The position numbers and the translations under genes were made by a program. A stretch of DNA of 64,000 nucleotides from Planctomycetota bacterium. Lineage in GTDB: Bacteria > Planctomycetota > J058 > J103. Positions 18,380-28,545 of this stretch are shown piece after piece. The stretch spans positions 248,001 through 312,000 of the forward strand of contig BPJM01000003.1 in NCBI GenBank assembly GCA_026004615.1, read 5' to 3'. Position 1 is the stretch's first letter. Each line of letters begins with the position of its first letter. A model generated the notes under the pieces. It did not search any database. It saw only the letters and a program-made list of their open reading frames with translations, and was not told where the DNA came from.

Positions 18380-19054
18380 CTAGCCCGGCGGATCGAGCAG
18401 GCGGCCGGACTGGGAGGTGGTCGGGGCGGGTTCGGCGCCGGCGGTGCGCGCCAGCCGCTGGCCGTACGCGATGATCGAGCGCAGGTACTGCTCGCGGTTG
18501 GCGAACGGGATGATCTCGATGGAGTTCATGCCGGCGCGCAGCCGCATCAGGTTGAGCAGCAGCCTGGCCATGCGGCCGTTGCCCTCGATGAACGGGTGCA
18601 CGTAGATGAACTCGTGGTGCACCTGCCAGGCGAGCAGCCGCTTGTCGCGCGCGCGCTCCAGACCCTCGTTCATGAGCGCCAGCACCCGGCCGAGCCGCGC
18701 CGGGATCTCCGCCGGCGCGACCGGCGGGATGCCGCGGTAGCGCAGCGTGCACTCGCGGTAGTCCCCGGCGCTCAACAGCACCCCCCGCATGAGCCGGCCG
18801 TGCAGCTCGCGGATGTGCTCCTCGGTGAACGGGGGGCGGTGCGCCAGCTCCTGCACGAATCCCAGCGCGTCGGCATGGCTGGTGACGTGCTCGACGTAGT
18901 ACGTCTTGCCGTCCATGCCGAAGACCTCTTCGCTCGCTGGCGGAGCTGCGGAGGCGGCGACGATCAACTCCAGCGTGGTCTCGAACGGGATGTGCACCCC
19001 GTCGAGCCGGTTGGAGTTGTAGACGTACTTGGCGATCCGCTCAGCATCGGCCAT
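18380..19054 (-). CDS. Fic-domain protein (probable AMP transferase)
   Basis: 224 aa, a minimal Fic protein. The active-site loop HPFIEGNGRMAR (His153 to Arg164) is complete, with the catalytic His, the phosphate-binding GNGR and the second Arg; a flap with QVHHEFIYVH precedes it. Fic enzymes usually transfer AMP from ATP to a Ser, Thr or Tyr hydroxyl of a target. Near the N-terminus SNRLDG (14-19) resembles the autoinhibitory helix motif (S/T)xxxE(G/N) but has Asp where Glu normally points into the ATP site, so inhibition may be weak or absent. No separate antitoxin gene is adjacent. A TACAAT hexamer (19069-19064) ends 9 nt before the ATG, suggesting a leaderless transcript. Targets are unknown. 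Confidence 0.85.
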   Translation of the reverse strand: MADAERIAKYVYNSNRLDGVHIPFETTLELIVAASAAPPASEEVFGMDGKTYYVEHVTSHADALGFVQELAHRPPFTEEHIRELHGRLMRGVLLSAGDYRECTLRYRGIPPVAPAEIPARLGRVLALMNEGLERARDKRLLAWQVHHEFIYVHPFIEGNGRMARLLLNLMRLRAGMNSIEIIPFANREQYLRSIIAYGQRLARTAGAEPAPTTSQSGRLLDPPG

Positions 19055-19149
19055 AGGGGCTCGATTGTATCACTGCCCCGCGGGGCGGCGCAACGAAAGG
19101 CTCATGCGCCACGGGGGTTGGAAGGGCGGCCCGGCCGAGCGGCTCGCGG

Positions 19150-19179
19150 TTGACAGGGCCGGGGCGGCGCTGCTACGCT
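19150..19179 (+). promoter_or_regulatory. Promoter for the 75-aa protein
   Basis: A perfect TTGACA (19150-19155) is followed after 18 nt by TACGCT (19174-19179). The spacer and first bases of the -10 are identical over 20 nt to the promoter-like region at 60056-60075. The start site near 19186 leaves a leader of about 80 nt before the ATG at 19268. Confidence 0.5.
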
Positions 19180-19267
19180 TTCGAGCTCCGAGCGGGTGGC
19201 GGCGCGCCGGCGGGGAGCCGGTGCGTGGGGCCGCCGCCCCGGTACGGCTCCGCGATCGAGGACCAAC

Positions 19268-19495
19268 ATGGACGATATCCGCGAGGCCTTCCGCGGCGTC
19301 ATGCTGCGGGACCTGCGACCGATCGAGGACAAAGACGGGGTGCGCATCGGCGAGGACGTGCGCATCTACAAGGAAAAGGAAGGCTACGTGCTGCGCTTCC
19401 TCAAGGGGACCGACGAGAAGCGCCGCAAGCAGATCCGCGACCGGCTACAGGTGCACCAGATCGCCTTTCAGGAGGGCAAGGACTTCGTGCTGTGA
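19268..19495 (+). CDS. Small conserved-looking protein of unknown function (75 aa)
   Basis: The ATG at 19268 begins MDDIREAFRGVMLRDL. The protein is charged, has no signal or membrane segment, and reads like a compact mixed alpha/beta fold: two short helices, a strand pair (GEDVRIYKEKEGYVLRFLKG) and a C-terminal helix-strand. Low-complexity shadow translations are Ala/Arg/Pro-rich; this one is balanced and rich in Lys, Glu, Ile and Phe, which supports it being real. A perfect TTGACA promoter stands upstream and an 11-bp stem hairpin follows the stop by one base, so it forms its own transcription unit. I do not recognise the family. Confidence 0.55.
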   Translation: MDDIREAFRGVMLRDLRPIEDKDGVRIGEDVRIYKEKEGYVLRFLKGTDEKRRKQIRDRLQVHQIAFQEGKDFVL

Positions 19496-19496
19496 G

Positions 19497-19525
19497 GGCC
19501 TGGCGGCCGGCGCCGCCGCCAGGCC
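19497..19525. terminator. Strong hairpin terminator between convergent genes
   Basis: GGCCTGGCGGC and GCCGCCAGGCC make a perfect 11-bp stem with a 7-nt loop, starting one base after the stop of the 75-aa gene and just before the stop of the dnaJ-like gene. It lacks a T-run but is the strongest hairpin noticed at a gene end here and can serve both strands. Confidence 0.5.
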
Positions 19526-19538
19526 GGCGCGCCGAGGC

Positions 19539-20531
19539 CTACAGCCGCAAACCGGCGCGGATCTCGCCCGTGTAGAACCGGTCCAGCTCGCGGGCGAGCC
19601 GCTCGAGCTGCTCGCCGCCGCCGTCGGGCAGGCGCACCTCGAGCCGCACCAAAAGGTCGCCCTTGCGGCCCCCACGCCCCGGCGCACCCAGGCCGCGCAG
19701 CCTGAGGAGGCGGCCGTTCTGTGAGCCGGGCGGGACCTTGAGCTCGACGGTGCCCCCATCCCACAGCGGCAGCGGGATGGTCGCGCCTCCGAGCGCCTCG
19801 CCCACCGTGACCGGCACCGTCATCAGCAGGTCGTCGCCGCGCCGCTCCAGCACCGGGTGCGGCCGCACCCGCACCTTGAGGTAGAGATCCCCGGGCCCGG
19901 CGGGCCCCGGCTGGCCCATGCCCGCGAGCCGGATGCGCTGGCCGTCGCGGACGCCAGCTGGCAGCTTGACCTCGAGCCGCTCCGGCCCCTGGCCGCGATC
20001 GACCCGCAGCGCCATGGTGCCGCCGCGCAGCGCCTCCAGCAGCCCGAGCTCGATCTCGCTCTCGATGTCGCGCCCGCGGCGCGGAGGCGGGGTGCGCCCG
20101 CGGCCGCGGGCGCCGGCACCGCCCGCGGCCGCGCCGAACAGCTCCTCGAACAGCGACTCGAAGCCGCCGCCCCCCCCGGGGCCCCACTCGAAGCGGAAAC
20201 CCCGGAACGGGCCGCCCTCGGCGAACGGCCCGGCGCCCGGGCCACCGGCCGCCCCTGCGTACTGCTTCCAGGCGCGCGCGCGCTCCGCGTCGAAGCCCTC
20301 GCGCAGCCCCAGCTCCCCGAACTCGTCGTACAGCTTGCGCTTGTCGGGGTCGCTCAGGACCGCGTGCGCCTCGTTGATCTCCTTGAAGCGCGCCTCCGCC
20401 TGCTTGTCACCCGGATGCAGGTCGGGGTGGTACTGGCGCGCGAGCTTTTTGTACGCGCGCTTGATCTCCTCCTGGCTCGCGTCGCGCGCGACGCCGAGGA
20501 TCTTGTAGAAATCGCGGTCGGTCTGCGGCAC
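19539..20531 (-). CDS. dnaJ: DnaJ-like (CbpA-type) J-domain co-chaperone
   Basis: 330 aa. The J domain occupies residues 6-72 with the HPD tripeptide (YHPDLHPGD) that stimulates DnaK ATPase; a Gly/Phe-rich linker follows, then the two beta-sandwich substrate-binding domains ([38 protein letters not shown]). The four-repeat CxxCxGxG zinc domain of classical DnaJ is missing, so this is a type-B/CbpA-like J protein. The GTG start directly abuts the TAG of groEL with no spacer, so translation must be coupled to groEL termination. No dnaK is in the window. Confidence 0.9.
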   Translation of the reverse strand: MPQTDRDFYKILGVARDASQEEIKRAYKKLARQYHPDLHPGDKQAEARFKEINEAHAVLSDPDKRKLYDEFGELGLREGFDAERARAWKQYAGAAGGPGAGPFAEGGPFRGFRFEWGPGGGGGFESLFEELFGAAAGGAGARGRGRTPPPRRGRDIESEIELGLLEALRGGTMALRVDRGQGPERLEVKLPAGVRDGQRIRLAGMGQPGPAGPGDLYLKVRVRPHPVLERRGDDLLMTVPVTVGEALGGATIPLPLWDGGTVELKVPPGSQNGRLLRLRGLGAPGRGGRKGDLLVRLEVRLPDGGGEQLERLARELDRFYTGEIRAGLRL

Positions 20532-22190
<1,659 letters not shown>

Positions 22191-22504
22191 GGTTGCGTGC
22201 TTCTCCTCTCCGGGCTTCGAGCCTCCGATTGGACCGCAGGTCGCCCCGCCAGCGCAAGGGGGGTGCCGGACGACCACCGGCCCCATGATGCGGCTGCGCG
22301 CCGCCGGGCCTCTGCCAACATGACAGGCCAGGCGCCAGGACGCCGCGGCGCGGCGCCAGATTGGCACCGCGCGCGGACCGCCCGGTGGCTCGCCCGGCCG
22401 GCTGCCCTCACGGCCGCCTTGCCGAAGCCGGCCGGGAGCGTTACCCTCGGCTGGCGCGCCGCGCCCGCCGAACGGCGGCGCCGCCGGGGACGACGGGATA
22501 CGCC
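22191..22504. other. Divergent spacer between groEL and a lipoprotein gene
   Basis: 314 nt. It carries the groEL Shine-Dalgarno (AGGAG near 22202 on the minus strand). I looked for CIRCE (TTAGCACTC/GAGTGCTAA) and a heat-shock sigma promoter on the minus strand and found neither. Open frames here are Arg/Ala-rich and look non-coding. Confidence 0.4.
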
Positions 22505-23194
22505 GTGGGATTCGCGGTGCAGCAGGGGCGCGCCGCCTGGCTGCTGGCGGTGGGACTCGCCTGGAGCGCGGCGGGGGGCTGTGGCTTCGCCGAGCCACCC
22601 CAGCCCACTCCCCCGGCCCGCGCCCCGGACCACCCGGAACTCCGGCGCACCGCACGCACGATCAGCGGCGAGCGCGACAGCCTGACCGAGTACCGCGAGC
22701 GGCTGGAACCGGTGCTCCGGGCGCTGGAGCGGGCGAGCCGCTTCCCGGCCAGCGGCCGCGGCGGGCCGGCGCCCGCCGCCCCGCTCGCCGCCCGCCTCGC
22801 CTCGGCGTTGAGCCCCGAGCACGAGCCGCGCCAACTCTGGGCGCGTTTCGAGCACCTGCTCGGGCAGGCGCCGGCCAGGCCCTTCACACGGGTGCACCTG
22901 GTGTTCGCCCGCCGCCGTCCGGGGGCCGAACCCGAGCGCCTCAGCGTGCGGCTGGACGGCCGCCCGGCGACGCCGGACGGCGCCCCGCCGGTGCTGGAAC
23001 GCGTCGGCATGGCCGCGGCACCGGCCGGTCTCAGCATCGAGATCGCCGAGGAGGACGGGGTGTGGATCGAGCGCGTGCAGCTGCCAGGCCATACGCCTTA
23101 CACCGTCGCCTCCCCGGAACTCGGCGAGCTGGTGCGCGAGCTGGAGCGGCGGCTGTTCCGCCCGCTCGTCGAGTCGCTGCCGGCGGAGGGCTGA
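22505..23194 (+). CDS. Predicted lipoprotein of unknown function
   Basis: 229 aa from the GTG at 22505, chosen because it gives a compact signal ([15 protein letters not shown], lipobox AAGGC); a second GTG 9 nt later is also possible and no clear Shine-Dalgarno decides between them. After the Cys comes a Pro-rich linker, a charged helical region (residues 45-110) and a C-terminal alpha/beta part with '[22 protein letters not shown]' and '[12 protein letters not shown]'. No family is recognised. It precedes a FadL-type porin by 136 nt on the same strand but that gene has its own -10. Confidence 0.6.
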   Translation: MGFAVQQGRAAWLLAVGLAWSAAGGCGFAEPPQPTPPARAPDHPELRRTARTISGERDSLTEYRERLEPVLRALERASRFPASGRGGPAPAAPLAARLASALSPEHEPRQLWARFEHLLGQAPARPFTRVHLVFARRRPGAEPERLSVRLDGRPATPDGAPPVLERVGMAAAPAGLSIEIAEEDGVWIERVQLPGHTPYTVASPELGELVRELERRLFRPLVESLPAEG

Positions 23195-23316
23195 GCGCGC
23201 CGCCGCTCGCGCGCGATCGCTGCCCGGCCGCGGCGCCGGGCTGGGGCGGGGCGCTGCGGGCCGCGAACCGGCGCTCCGCCCGCGCCGGGCATGACCGAGC
23301 GGTGACAGAGCGTCCT

Positions 23317-23322
23317 TATACT
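23317..23322 (+). promoter_or_regulatory. -10 element for the second FadL-type gene
   Basis: TATACT (five of six) ends 8 nt before the ATG at 23331, which has no Shine-Dalgarno, consistent with a leaderless or nearly leaderless mRNA. No well-spaced -35 is evident. Confidence 0.4.
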
Positions 23323-23330
23323 CGCGCGCC

Positions 23331-24926
23331 ATGTCCGCCGGGGCGAGCAGGGGGGGCGGTCGGCAGGGGCAGCGGCGGCGGGAAGTCCGCGCCGCACGCG
23401 AGCGCGCCCGGCTGCGGCGGGGCGTGCTGGCTGTGCTCGTCGCGGCGCCGGTGCTGGCGGCGAGCCCGGCTGCCGGCACCAACGCGGCGGCGCCGCTGGC
23501 CGTGCACGCCAAGGCCGCCGGACGCGCCGGGGCCCAGCTCGCCGTCGGCGAGAGCGCGCTCAGCGTGAGCTCCAACCCGGCCTCGATCATCGAGCTGCCC
23601 CGGCTGCGGCTGGACGGCTCGCTCGGCTGGCTGATCACCCGCAGCCGCTTCCAGAACGATCTGAACGACCGGCTCAGCACCTCGTTCGACACGGTGACGG
23701 GGGCCGGCGGCGTGGTATGGGATCCCGCCTCCGATCCCGACGATCCGTGGGGCCCGGGCAGCGAAGTGCGGCTGGGGTTTGCGATCTTCGTCCCGGTGGG
23801 CGGTGGGGGAAGCAGCGAGCTCAAGACGCCGGTCTTCCCCGAGGGCGAGACCGAGGCGAGCACCTTCTTCTTTTTGACCGCGATGCCCAGCATCGCGGTG
23901 CGGGTGCACCCGAAGCTGGCGATCGGATTCGGGTTGAACCTGATCTGGCTGCGGCTGGAGACCGAGGGACTGGTCGGCTCCAACGACAACTCCGGGGGGC
24001 TGGTCTTCCGCTACTTCACCCCGGAAGGCCAGCCGATCCAGCCCCCCGAACCGGTCCTGGTCGAAGGGCAACAGGTGACCTGGCAGGAGGTGTTCGACCT
24101 CGCCGATACCGAGGACGCCAACGAGTCCAGCCGCATCGAGGTCACCGATGTGAACGGCTTCGGCATCGGGGCGCACGTGGGGCTTGTGTGGCGCCCGCTG
24201 CCCGAGCTGAGCTTCGGGTTGAGCTACCGCACCCCCGGCTTCGTCCCCAAGGCGAGCGGGCGGGCGCGGCTGGATGCCTCGCGCGCCATCGAGGCGCTGC
24301 GAGCCGACCCGCAGCTGCAGGCGATCCTCCAGGGGCTGCTGGAGGCCCACCTGCCCAACCGCGGTGCGCGCGGCTTCCGGGCGCGCTACGACTTCGAGAT
24401 CGAGCGGTTCGACATGCCGGCCGTGCTGGCCGGCGGGCTCGCCTGGCGGCCTTCTGCCGACTGGCTGATCGCGCTGGACCTGCGCTACATCTTCTGGAGC
24501 GACGCCTTCGGCGAGGAGGAGGTGACGCTGCGCAACGGGACCAACGACGACATCAACGAGATCAACGGCAGCGATCGGCTGCGCGACAAGAAGCTGTTGC
24601 GCTGGGACGACCAGTTCACCGTCGCCCTCGGCACCGCCTGGCGCATCCCGCAGCTCAGCGAGGAGCTGGTGTTCCGGCTCGGCTACAACTACGGCAACAA
24701 CCCTCAGCCCGCGAGCACCTTCACCGCGAACACCGGCATCCTGGAGCACCACCTGAGCGTGGGCCTGGGCTGGATGCACGGCGCGTGGGACTTCGACTTG
24801 GCGTACGTCTACGGCTTTCCCAACGAGATCCGCGTGCGCCGCTCGGACGCGGGGCGGGCGTACGACGATTCGGCCGCCAGCGCCGAACAGCACTTCTTGC
24901 ACTTCGGGATCGGCTACCAGTTCTGA
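23331..24926 (+). CDS. FadL/OmpP1-family outer-membrane beta-barrel (second copy)
   Basis: 531 aa with a long basic N-region (more than 25 residues before the hydrophobic core VLAVLVAAPVLAASPAAG). The mature N-terminus has the family pattern 'AGRAGAQLAVGESALSVSSNPASI', many amphipathic strands, and a C-terminal aromatic (IGYQF). Sequence is clearly different from the copy at 15298 but shares layout, including an 'LxLGYNYGNNP' strand equivalent to 'LRAGYNWANNP' there. It likely transports a hydrophobic substrate across the outer membrane. The extended n-region might be trimmed if translation starts at an internal codon, but the -10 placed 8 nt before this ATG favours the start used. Confidence 0.8.
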   Translation: MSAGASRGGGRQGQRRREVRAARERARLRRGVLAVLVAAPVLAASPAAGTNAAAPLAVHAKAAGRAGAQLAVGESALSVSSNPASIIELPRLRLDGSLGWLITRSRFQNDLNDRLSTSFDTVTGAGGVVWDPASDPDDPWGPGSEVRLGFAIFVPVGGGGSSELKTPVFPEGETEASTFFFLTAMPSIAVRVHPKLAIGFGLNLIWLRLETEGLVGSNDNSGGLVFRYFTPEGQPIQPPEPVLVEGQQVTWQEVFDLADTEDANESSRIEVTDVNGFGIGAHVGLVWRPLPELSFGLSYRTPGFVPKASGRARLDASRAIEALRADPQLQAILQGLLEAHLPNRGARGFRARYDFEIERFDMPAVLAGGLAWRPSADWLIALDLRYIFWSDAFGEEEVTLRNGTNDDINEINGSDRLRDKKLLRWDDQFTVALGTAWRIPQLSEELVFRLGYNYGNNPQPASTFTANTGILEHHLSVGLGWMHGAWDFDLAYVYGFPNEIRVRRSDAGRAYDDSAASAEQHFLHFGIGYQF

Positions 24927-25007
24927 GCCGCGCGCCCGGGCCATGGCCTGTGTCCTCTGGGGCGCGCCCGCGCTATAGTACGCACTCCGGAGCGCGGAGG
25001 GCGGTCC

Positions 25008-25685
25008 GTGCGCAGGCGGGGCGGCAGCAGGGGACGCGGCCTGGGACGGCGGCTGTTGCAGCGCCTGCGCATCCAGTCGCACCGCTGGCGCTGGCTCGGC
25101 GCGCTGCTCGGCGGCCTCAAGCGCGTGCTGCAGCTCGAGGACACCCCGGAGTCGATCGCCCGCGGCGTCGCGCTGGGGCTCGTCATCGCGTTCACCCCGA
25201 CGGTCGGCATCCAGATGGTGCTGGTGCTGATCATCCACACGCTGGCGCGCGCCAACCGGCTCGCCGGCATCGCCATGGTCTGGCTCACCAATCCGCTCAC
25301 CGTGGTACCGGTCTACTGGTGGGACTACGTGCTGGGCTCGTGGCTGCTCGCACGCCCGCGGATCCCGCTCGAACGCTTCCGCGAGCTGTTCGCACTGGAG
25401 CAGACGGGGTTCTTCGCGCAGTTCTTCGAGTTCCTGCGGAACGTGGGCGAGCTGGGGCTGGACGTGCTCGGGCCGATGGCGCTCGGGGGGCTGCTGACCG
25501 GCCTGGCGCTGGCGCTGCCCGCCTACCCGCTCACGCTGTGGCTGGTGCGCCAGGAGCGAGCCGCGCTGGAGCGGTTGCGCCGGCTGCGCGCGGCGCGGCG
25601 CGCGCGCCTGGGCAGGCGAGCCCGCAGGCCGGCCTGCCCGGTGCCGCCACCGCCACCGGTGGGCGAGGAGCCGGTGCGGGGTTGA
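25008..25685 (+). CDS. DUF2062 inner-membrane protein
   Basis: 225 aa. The DUF2062 core is recognisable: TPESIARGVALGLVIAFTPTVGIQMVLVL, then RANRLAGIAMVWLTNPLTVVPVYWWDYVLGSWLL, and a last membrane segment near residues 160-180. Three or four transmembrane helices are predicted with Arg-rich ends on the cytoplasmic side. The function of DUF2062 is unknown; it is often near glycosyltransferase or envelope genes. The GTG start has GGAGG about 8 nt upstream, and TATAGT (24974-24979) is a possible -10 with a 28-nt leader. It faces the FecR-type anti-sigma gene tail to tail. Confidence 0.8.
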   Translation: MRRRGGSRGRGLGRRLLQRLRIQSHRWRWLGALLGGLKRVLQLEDTPESIARGVALGLVIAFTPTVGIQMVLVLIIHTLARANRLAGIAMVWLTNPLTVVPVYWWDYVLGSWLLARPRIPLERFRELFALEQTGFFAQFFEFLRNVGELGLDVLGPMALGGLLTGLALALPAYPLTLWLVRQERAALERLRRLRAARRARLGRRARRPACPVPPPPPVGEEPVRG

Positions 25686-25722
25686 ACCGGCAGCTGGAGC
25701 CTTCCTCGGAGAGCAGCCAGGG

Positions 25723-25743
25723 GGCCGGAGCATTGCGCCGGCC
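25723..25743. terminator. Weak hairpin between convergent genes
   Basis: GGCCGG and CCGGCC with a 9-nt loop in the 101-nt gap between DUF2062 and the anti-sigma gene. Short stem, no T-run. Confidence 0.25.
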
Positions 25744-25786
25744 GGCCGCCTGTCTGCGGGCCGAGGGGGCAAGGGCGAGCACCGGC

Positions 25787-27799
25787 TCAGGGCCGGGCGA
25801 TCACCCACACCTCGTCGAGCACCGCGCGCGCGCCGGCGCCCGCCTCGAGCAGCGCCACCTCCAGCCGCGTGAACACGTCCTCGGGCTGCAGCGCCCGCGC
25901 ACCGCTAGCCGGAGCCGGCAACAGGGCATCGACCGGCACTGCCACCACCGCCCACCGGCCCCCGGGCAGCGGGCCGGGCCAGCACTCGTAGAACGCGCCG
26001 GCGCTGGCATTGTACGCGCGCACCCGCAGCCGGGCGTGGGCGCTGCCCTGGAGCCTCAGCGCCAAGCGCAGCTCGGTGCCCGCCCGGGCGGTGAACAGCC
26101 CGGCGGGGCGCTCGACGGCGGTGCCCAGCGCGGGCGTGTGCCCGGCGGGCTCGGACGGCGCGGCCATGAGCGGCCAGAGTTCCAGTCCCCGGCCGCGATA
26201 GCCGTCCGCTACCAGCCGTCCGGCGAAGCCCTCCGCCTCCAGCTCGAAGTCGGCGTGCAACACCGCCAGCGGCCGCGGCAGGAGCCGTTCCACCAGCCGC
26301 TGCCACCCCGCGGCCTCGCCCGGCCGGCGCACGAGCGGCTCGCTGCCGCCATCGGCGAAGGCGACCTCGCGGCCGGCGGCGATCTCGCGCTCGGGCTGGC
26401 CCGGCTCCTGCAGCACCGTGCGCCCGCTCAGCACCACGAGCCGGCTCGAGACCGGGCCGGCCGTAGCGCCCACCCGGCCGGCTTCCACCCGCACCCGCCC
26501 CTGGGGCAGTACCAGCACCACACCGCCATCCAGCCGGTCCGCCACCACCTCGAGCGCCGCCGCGCCTGCCTCCAGCCCCAGCAGCAGCGCCGCCGTCGCC
26601 CGCTCGTGGCCCAGCCACACGCGCGCGCCCTGATCCAGCGCCACCTCCACCCCGCCGAGGGCGAACCAGCCGCCGCCGGCGCCCGCCACCAGACGCTCCT
26701 CGGGCCGCACCCCGGCGTTGCGGCCGGCGAGCCGCAGGGGCGGCGCCGCTGCCTCGGCCCGGTGCACGAACAGCGTCCCGCCGTGGTGCGCCAGCCGCAC
26801 CGGGCGCAGCCGCTCGTCGGCCGGCCCCAGTGCAGCGCCAGCCAGCTCGCCGCGCGGGCCCCGCTCGCCGCTGCCCGCGAGCGCCGCCGGACCGGAGGGC
26901 TCGGGCCCCTGCTCGCCGGGCAGCACCAGCCCCGGGCCCGCCGCACTGCGGCGCACCGCCGCGGTGAGCTGGCCTTGCGCTGCAGCTGCTGGCCGAACGG
27001 CCTGCCCGCCGCCTGTGGCGGCCGCCGCGCCGTCCGCCACAGGCGGCGCGGTCCCGGCAGCGGCGACGGCCCCGCCCGCCGTCGCGCCGGCCGTCGCCGC
27101 GGGCTGCACGCCCTCGGGGCTCAGCGGCGCGCGCGCGAGCGCTCCAGCGCCGCCGGGCTGCTGCAGCTCGGCCTCATCCCGGCGTGCCACCGGCGCCGCC
27201 GCCTGGCCGCCGCCGGCGGACGGCGGCAGGCCGCTCGCCCCAGGCCCGGTCCGCGCCAGCTCCGCACCGGACGGCCGCTCGCCGGCTCGCCCGGGGCCGA
27301 GCAACCGCAGTCCGGCGAGCAGCACGAGCAGGACTGCCGCCGCGGTCGCGATCCCGAGCGGCAACAGGGCACGCCGGCGCGCCGTGGCGCGCAGCCGCCC
27401 CAAGACCGCACCCCGGGCGAGCCGCCCGGAGGTGCCGGGGGCAGCCGGCGCGGCGATCCGGCGCAGCCGGCGCGACGAGCCGGTAGCGCGGCGCCGCTGC
27501 GGGCCCGCCCCCGCCAGGCGCACCGCCCGCTCGCGCTCCGCGAGCGCCACCAGGCGGCGGCGCAACGAGGGCGGCACGCGCCCGCAGCCGGGCTGCTCCG
27601 CCAGCAGTCCGGCGGCCAGCGCCGCGTCCAGCGCCTCGATCTCTGCGGCGAGGCGCTGGCAGCGCGGGCAGCTCTCCAGATGCGCCTCGATCGGCACCAC
27701 CTCCGCACCCGCCGGCGCGCCGTCGAGCGAGCGCTCGATCTGGCGCCGCGAGGGGCAGCCCGAAGGCGAGCGGCCGGGGTTCGATCCGGAAACGGGCAA
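25787..27799 (-). CDS. Membrane anti-sigma factor with zinc-finger head and FecR-like exported domain
   Basis: 670 aa from a TTG at 27799 backed by GGAGGG 8 nt upstream. An N-terminal HC2-type zinc finger (Cys near residue 15, then AHLESCPRC at about 39-47) is the anti-sigma domain of many ECF regulators. After a basic linker one membrane helix (LLPLGIATAAAVLLVLLAGLRLL, about 145-167) leads to a long Gly/Ala/Pro region. A FecR-like domain follows (GGVEVALDQGARVWL... RVRVEAGRVGATAGP... REIAAGREVAFADGG, about 385-500) and a C-terminal beta-sandwich resembling carbohydrate-binding or laminin-G folds (about 515-670). The ECF gene ends 59 nt upstream. I infer it holds the sigma factor and releases it when the outer part senses a ligand. 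Confidence 0.75.
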   Translation of the reverse strand: MPVSGSNPGRSPSGCPSRRQIERSLDGAPAGAEVVPIEAHLESCPRCQRLAAEIEALDAALAAGLLAEQPGCGRVPPSLRRRLVALAERERAVRLAGAGPQRRRATGSSRRLRRIAAPAAPGTSGRLARGAVLGRLRATARRRALLPLGIATAAAVLLVLLAGLRLLGPGRAGERPSGAELARTGPGASGLPPSAGGGQAAAPVARRDEAELQQPGGAGALARAPLSPEGVQPAATAGATAGGAVAAAGTAPPVADGAAAATGGGQAVRPAAAAQGQLTAAVRRSAAGPGLVLPGEQGPEPSGPAALAGSGERGPRGELAGAALGPADERLRPVRLAHHGGTLFVHRAEAAAPPLRLAGRNAGVRPEERLVAGAGGGWFALGGVEVALDQGARVWLGHERATAALLLGLEAGAAALEVVADRLDGGVVLVLPQGRVRVEAGRVGATAGPVSSRLVVLSGRTVLQEPGQPEREIAAGREVAFADGGSEPLVRRPGEAAGWQRLVERLLPRPLAVLHADFELEAEGFAGRLVADGYRGRGLELWPLMAAPSEPAGHTPALGTAVERPAGLFTARAGTELRLALRLQGSAHARLRVRAYNASAGAFYECWPGPLPGGRWAVVAVPVDALLPAPASGARALQPEDVFTRLEVALLEAGAGARAVLDEVWVIARP

Positions 27800-27858
27800 C
27801 GCCTGGTCCCTCCGTGTCCTCGTCTAGCCGGGCGGGCGCCCGGGCCGTGCAACCGCGC

Positions 27859-28545
27859 TCACGGCCCGTGCACTCCTGCCGCGCGCAGCCGCCGGCGCAG
27901 GCGCTGGCGCGCGCGGTGCAACGCCGCGCCCACCGAGTTGGTGCTGATGCCCAGCTCGCGCGCGATCGCCTGGTAGTCGCGATCTTCGAAGTAGAAGCGG
28001 ATCAAAACTTTGCGGTCGCGCTCGCCCAGCTCCGCCAGGCACGCCCGCACCGCCTCCTCCAGGTCCCCCGCGGCCGCGGCGCCGAGCGGGTCCCGTGCCA
28101 GCGCCTGCAGTTCGGCGACGTCCAGCTCGGCGGCGAGCCGGCGCCGGCGCAGGTAGCGATGGGCCTGGGTGCGCGCCACCACGCCGACGTAGGTCGAGAG
28201 CGCGAAACGCGGGTCGTAGTTGCGCAACAGGTGGAAGTCGTCCTTGACGAAGGCGTAAAAGGTGTTCTCGCAGATGTCCTCGACGTCGTCGGGCGCGGGG
28301 CTGAGGCCGCGGGCGCGCAGCGTCCGGCGCGCCACCGCCATGATCAGCGGCGCGTAGCGCTCGACGAAGCGCTCCCACGCCCCTGGGGCCTCGGCGCAGC
28401 AGGCCTCGACCAGCGCCAGACCGTCCAGCGCGCCAGCCTGCTGGCGTGCCGGCTCCGCTGCGCGGCGCGAGCGGGCGCTCGCCCTCCGTGCCGGCTCGGC
28501 CCCGGCCTCCGAGCGGGAGCGCAGCGGGTAGAGGTGACTGCTCAA
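27859..28545 (-). CDS. ECF-family RNA polymerase sigma factor
   Basis: 228 aa from the TTG at 28545, chosen because GGAGGG lies 5 nt upstream; frames continuing further up give only Pro/Arg-rich sequence. Region 2 (about residues 50-125: WERFVERYAPLIMAVARRTL ... DDVEDICENTFYAFVKDDFHLLRNYD ... LSTYVGVVARTQAHRYLRRRR) and region 4 (LGERDRKVLIRFYFEDRDYQAIARELGISTNSVGAALHRARQRL) are intact, with no sigma-1.1 or region 3, as in ECF factors. It is followed by the FecR-type anti-sigma gene. Both genes of this pair appear to use rare TTG starts with strong ribosome sites, which may keep their levels matched. Confidence 0.85.
   Translation of the reverse strand: MSSHLYPLRSRSEAGAEPARRASARSRRAAEPARQQAGALDGLALVEACCAEAPGAWERFVERYAPLIMAVARRTLRARGLSPAPDDVEDICENTFYAFVKDDFHLLRNYDPRFALSTYVGVVARTQAHRYLRRRRLAAELDVAELQALARDPLGAAAAGDLEEAVRACLAELGERDRKVLIRFYFEDRDYQAIARELGISTNSVGAALHRARQRLRRRLRAAGVHGP

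Noticed and set aside
22191-22330. CIRCE/HrcA operator before groEL
   Set aside because: No TTAGCACTC/GAGTGCTAA pair is present.
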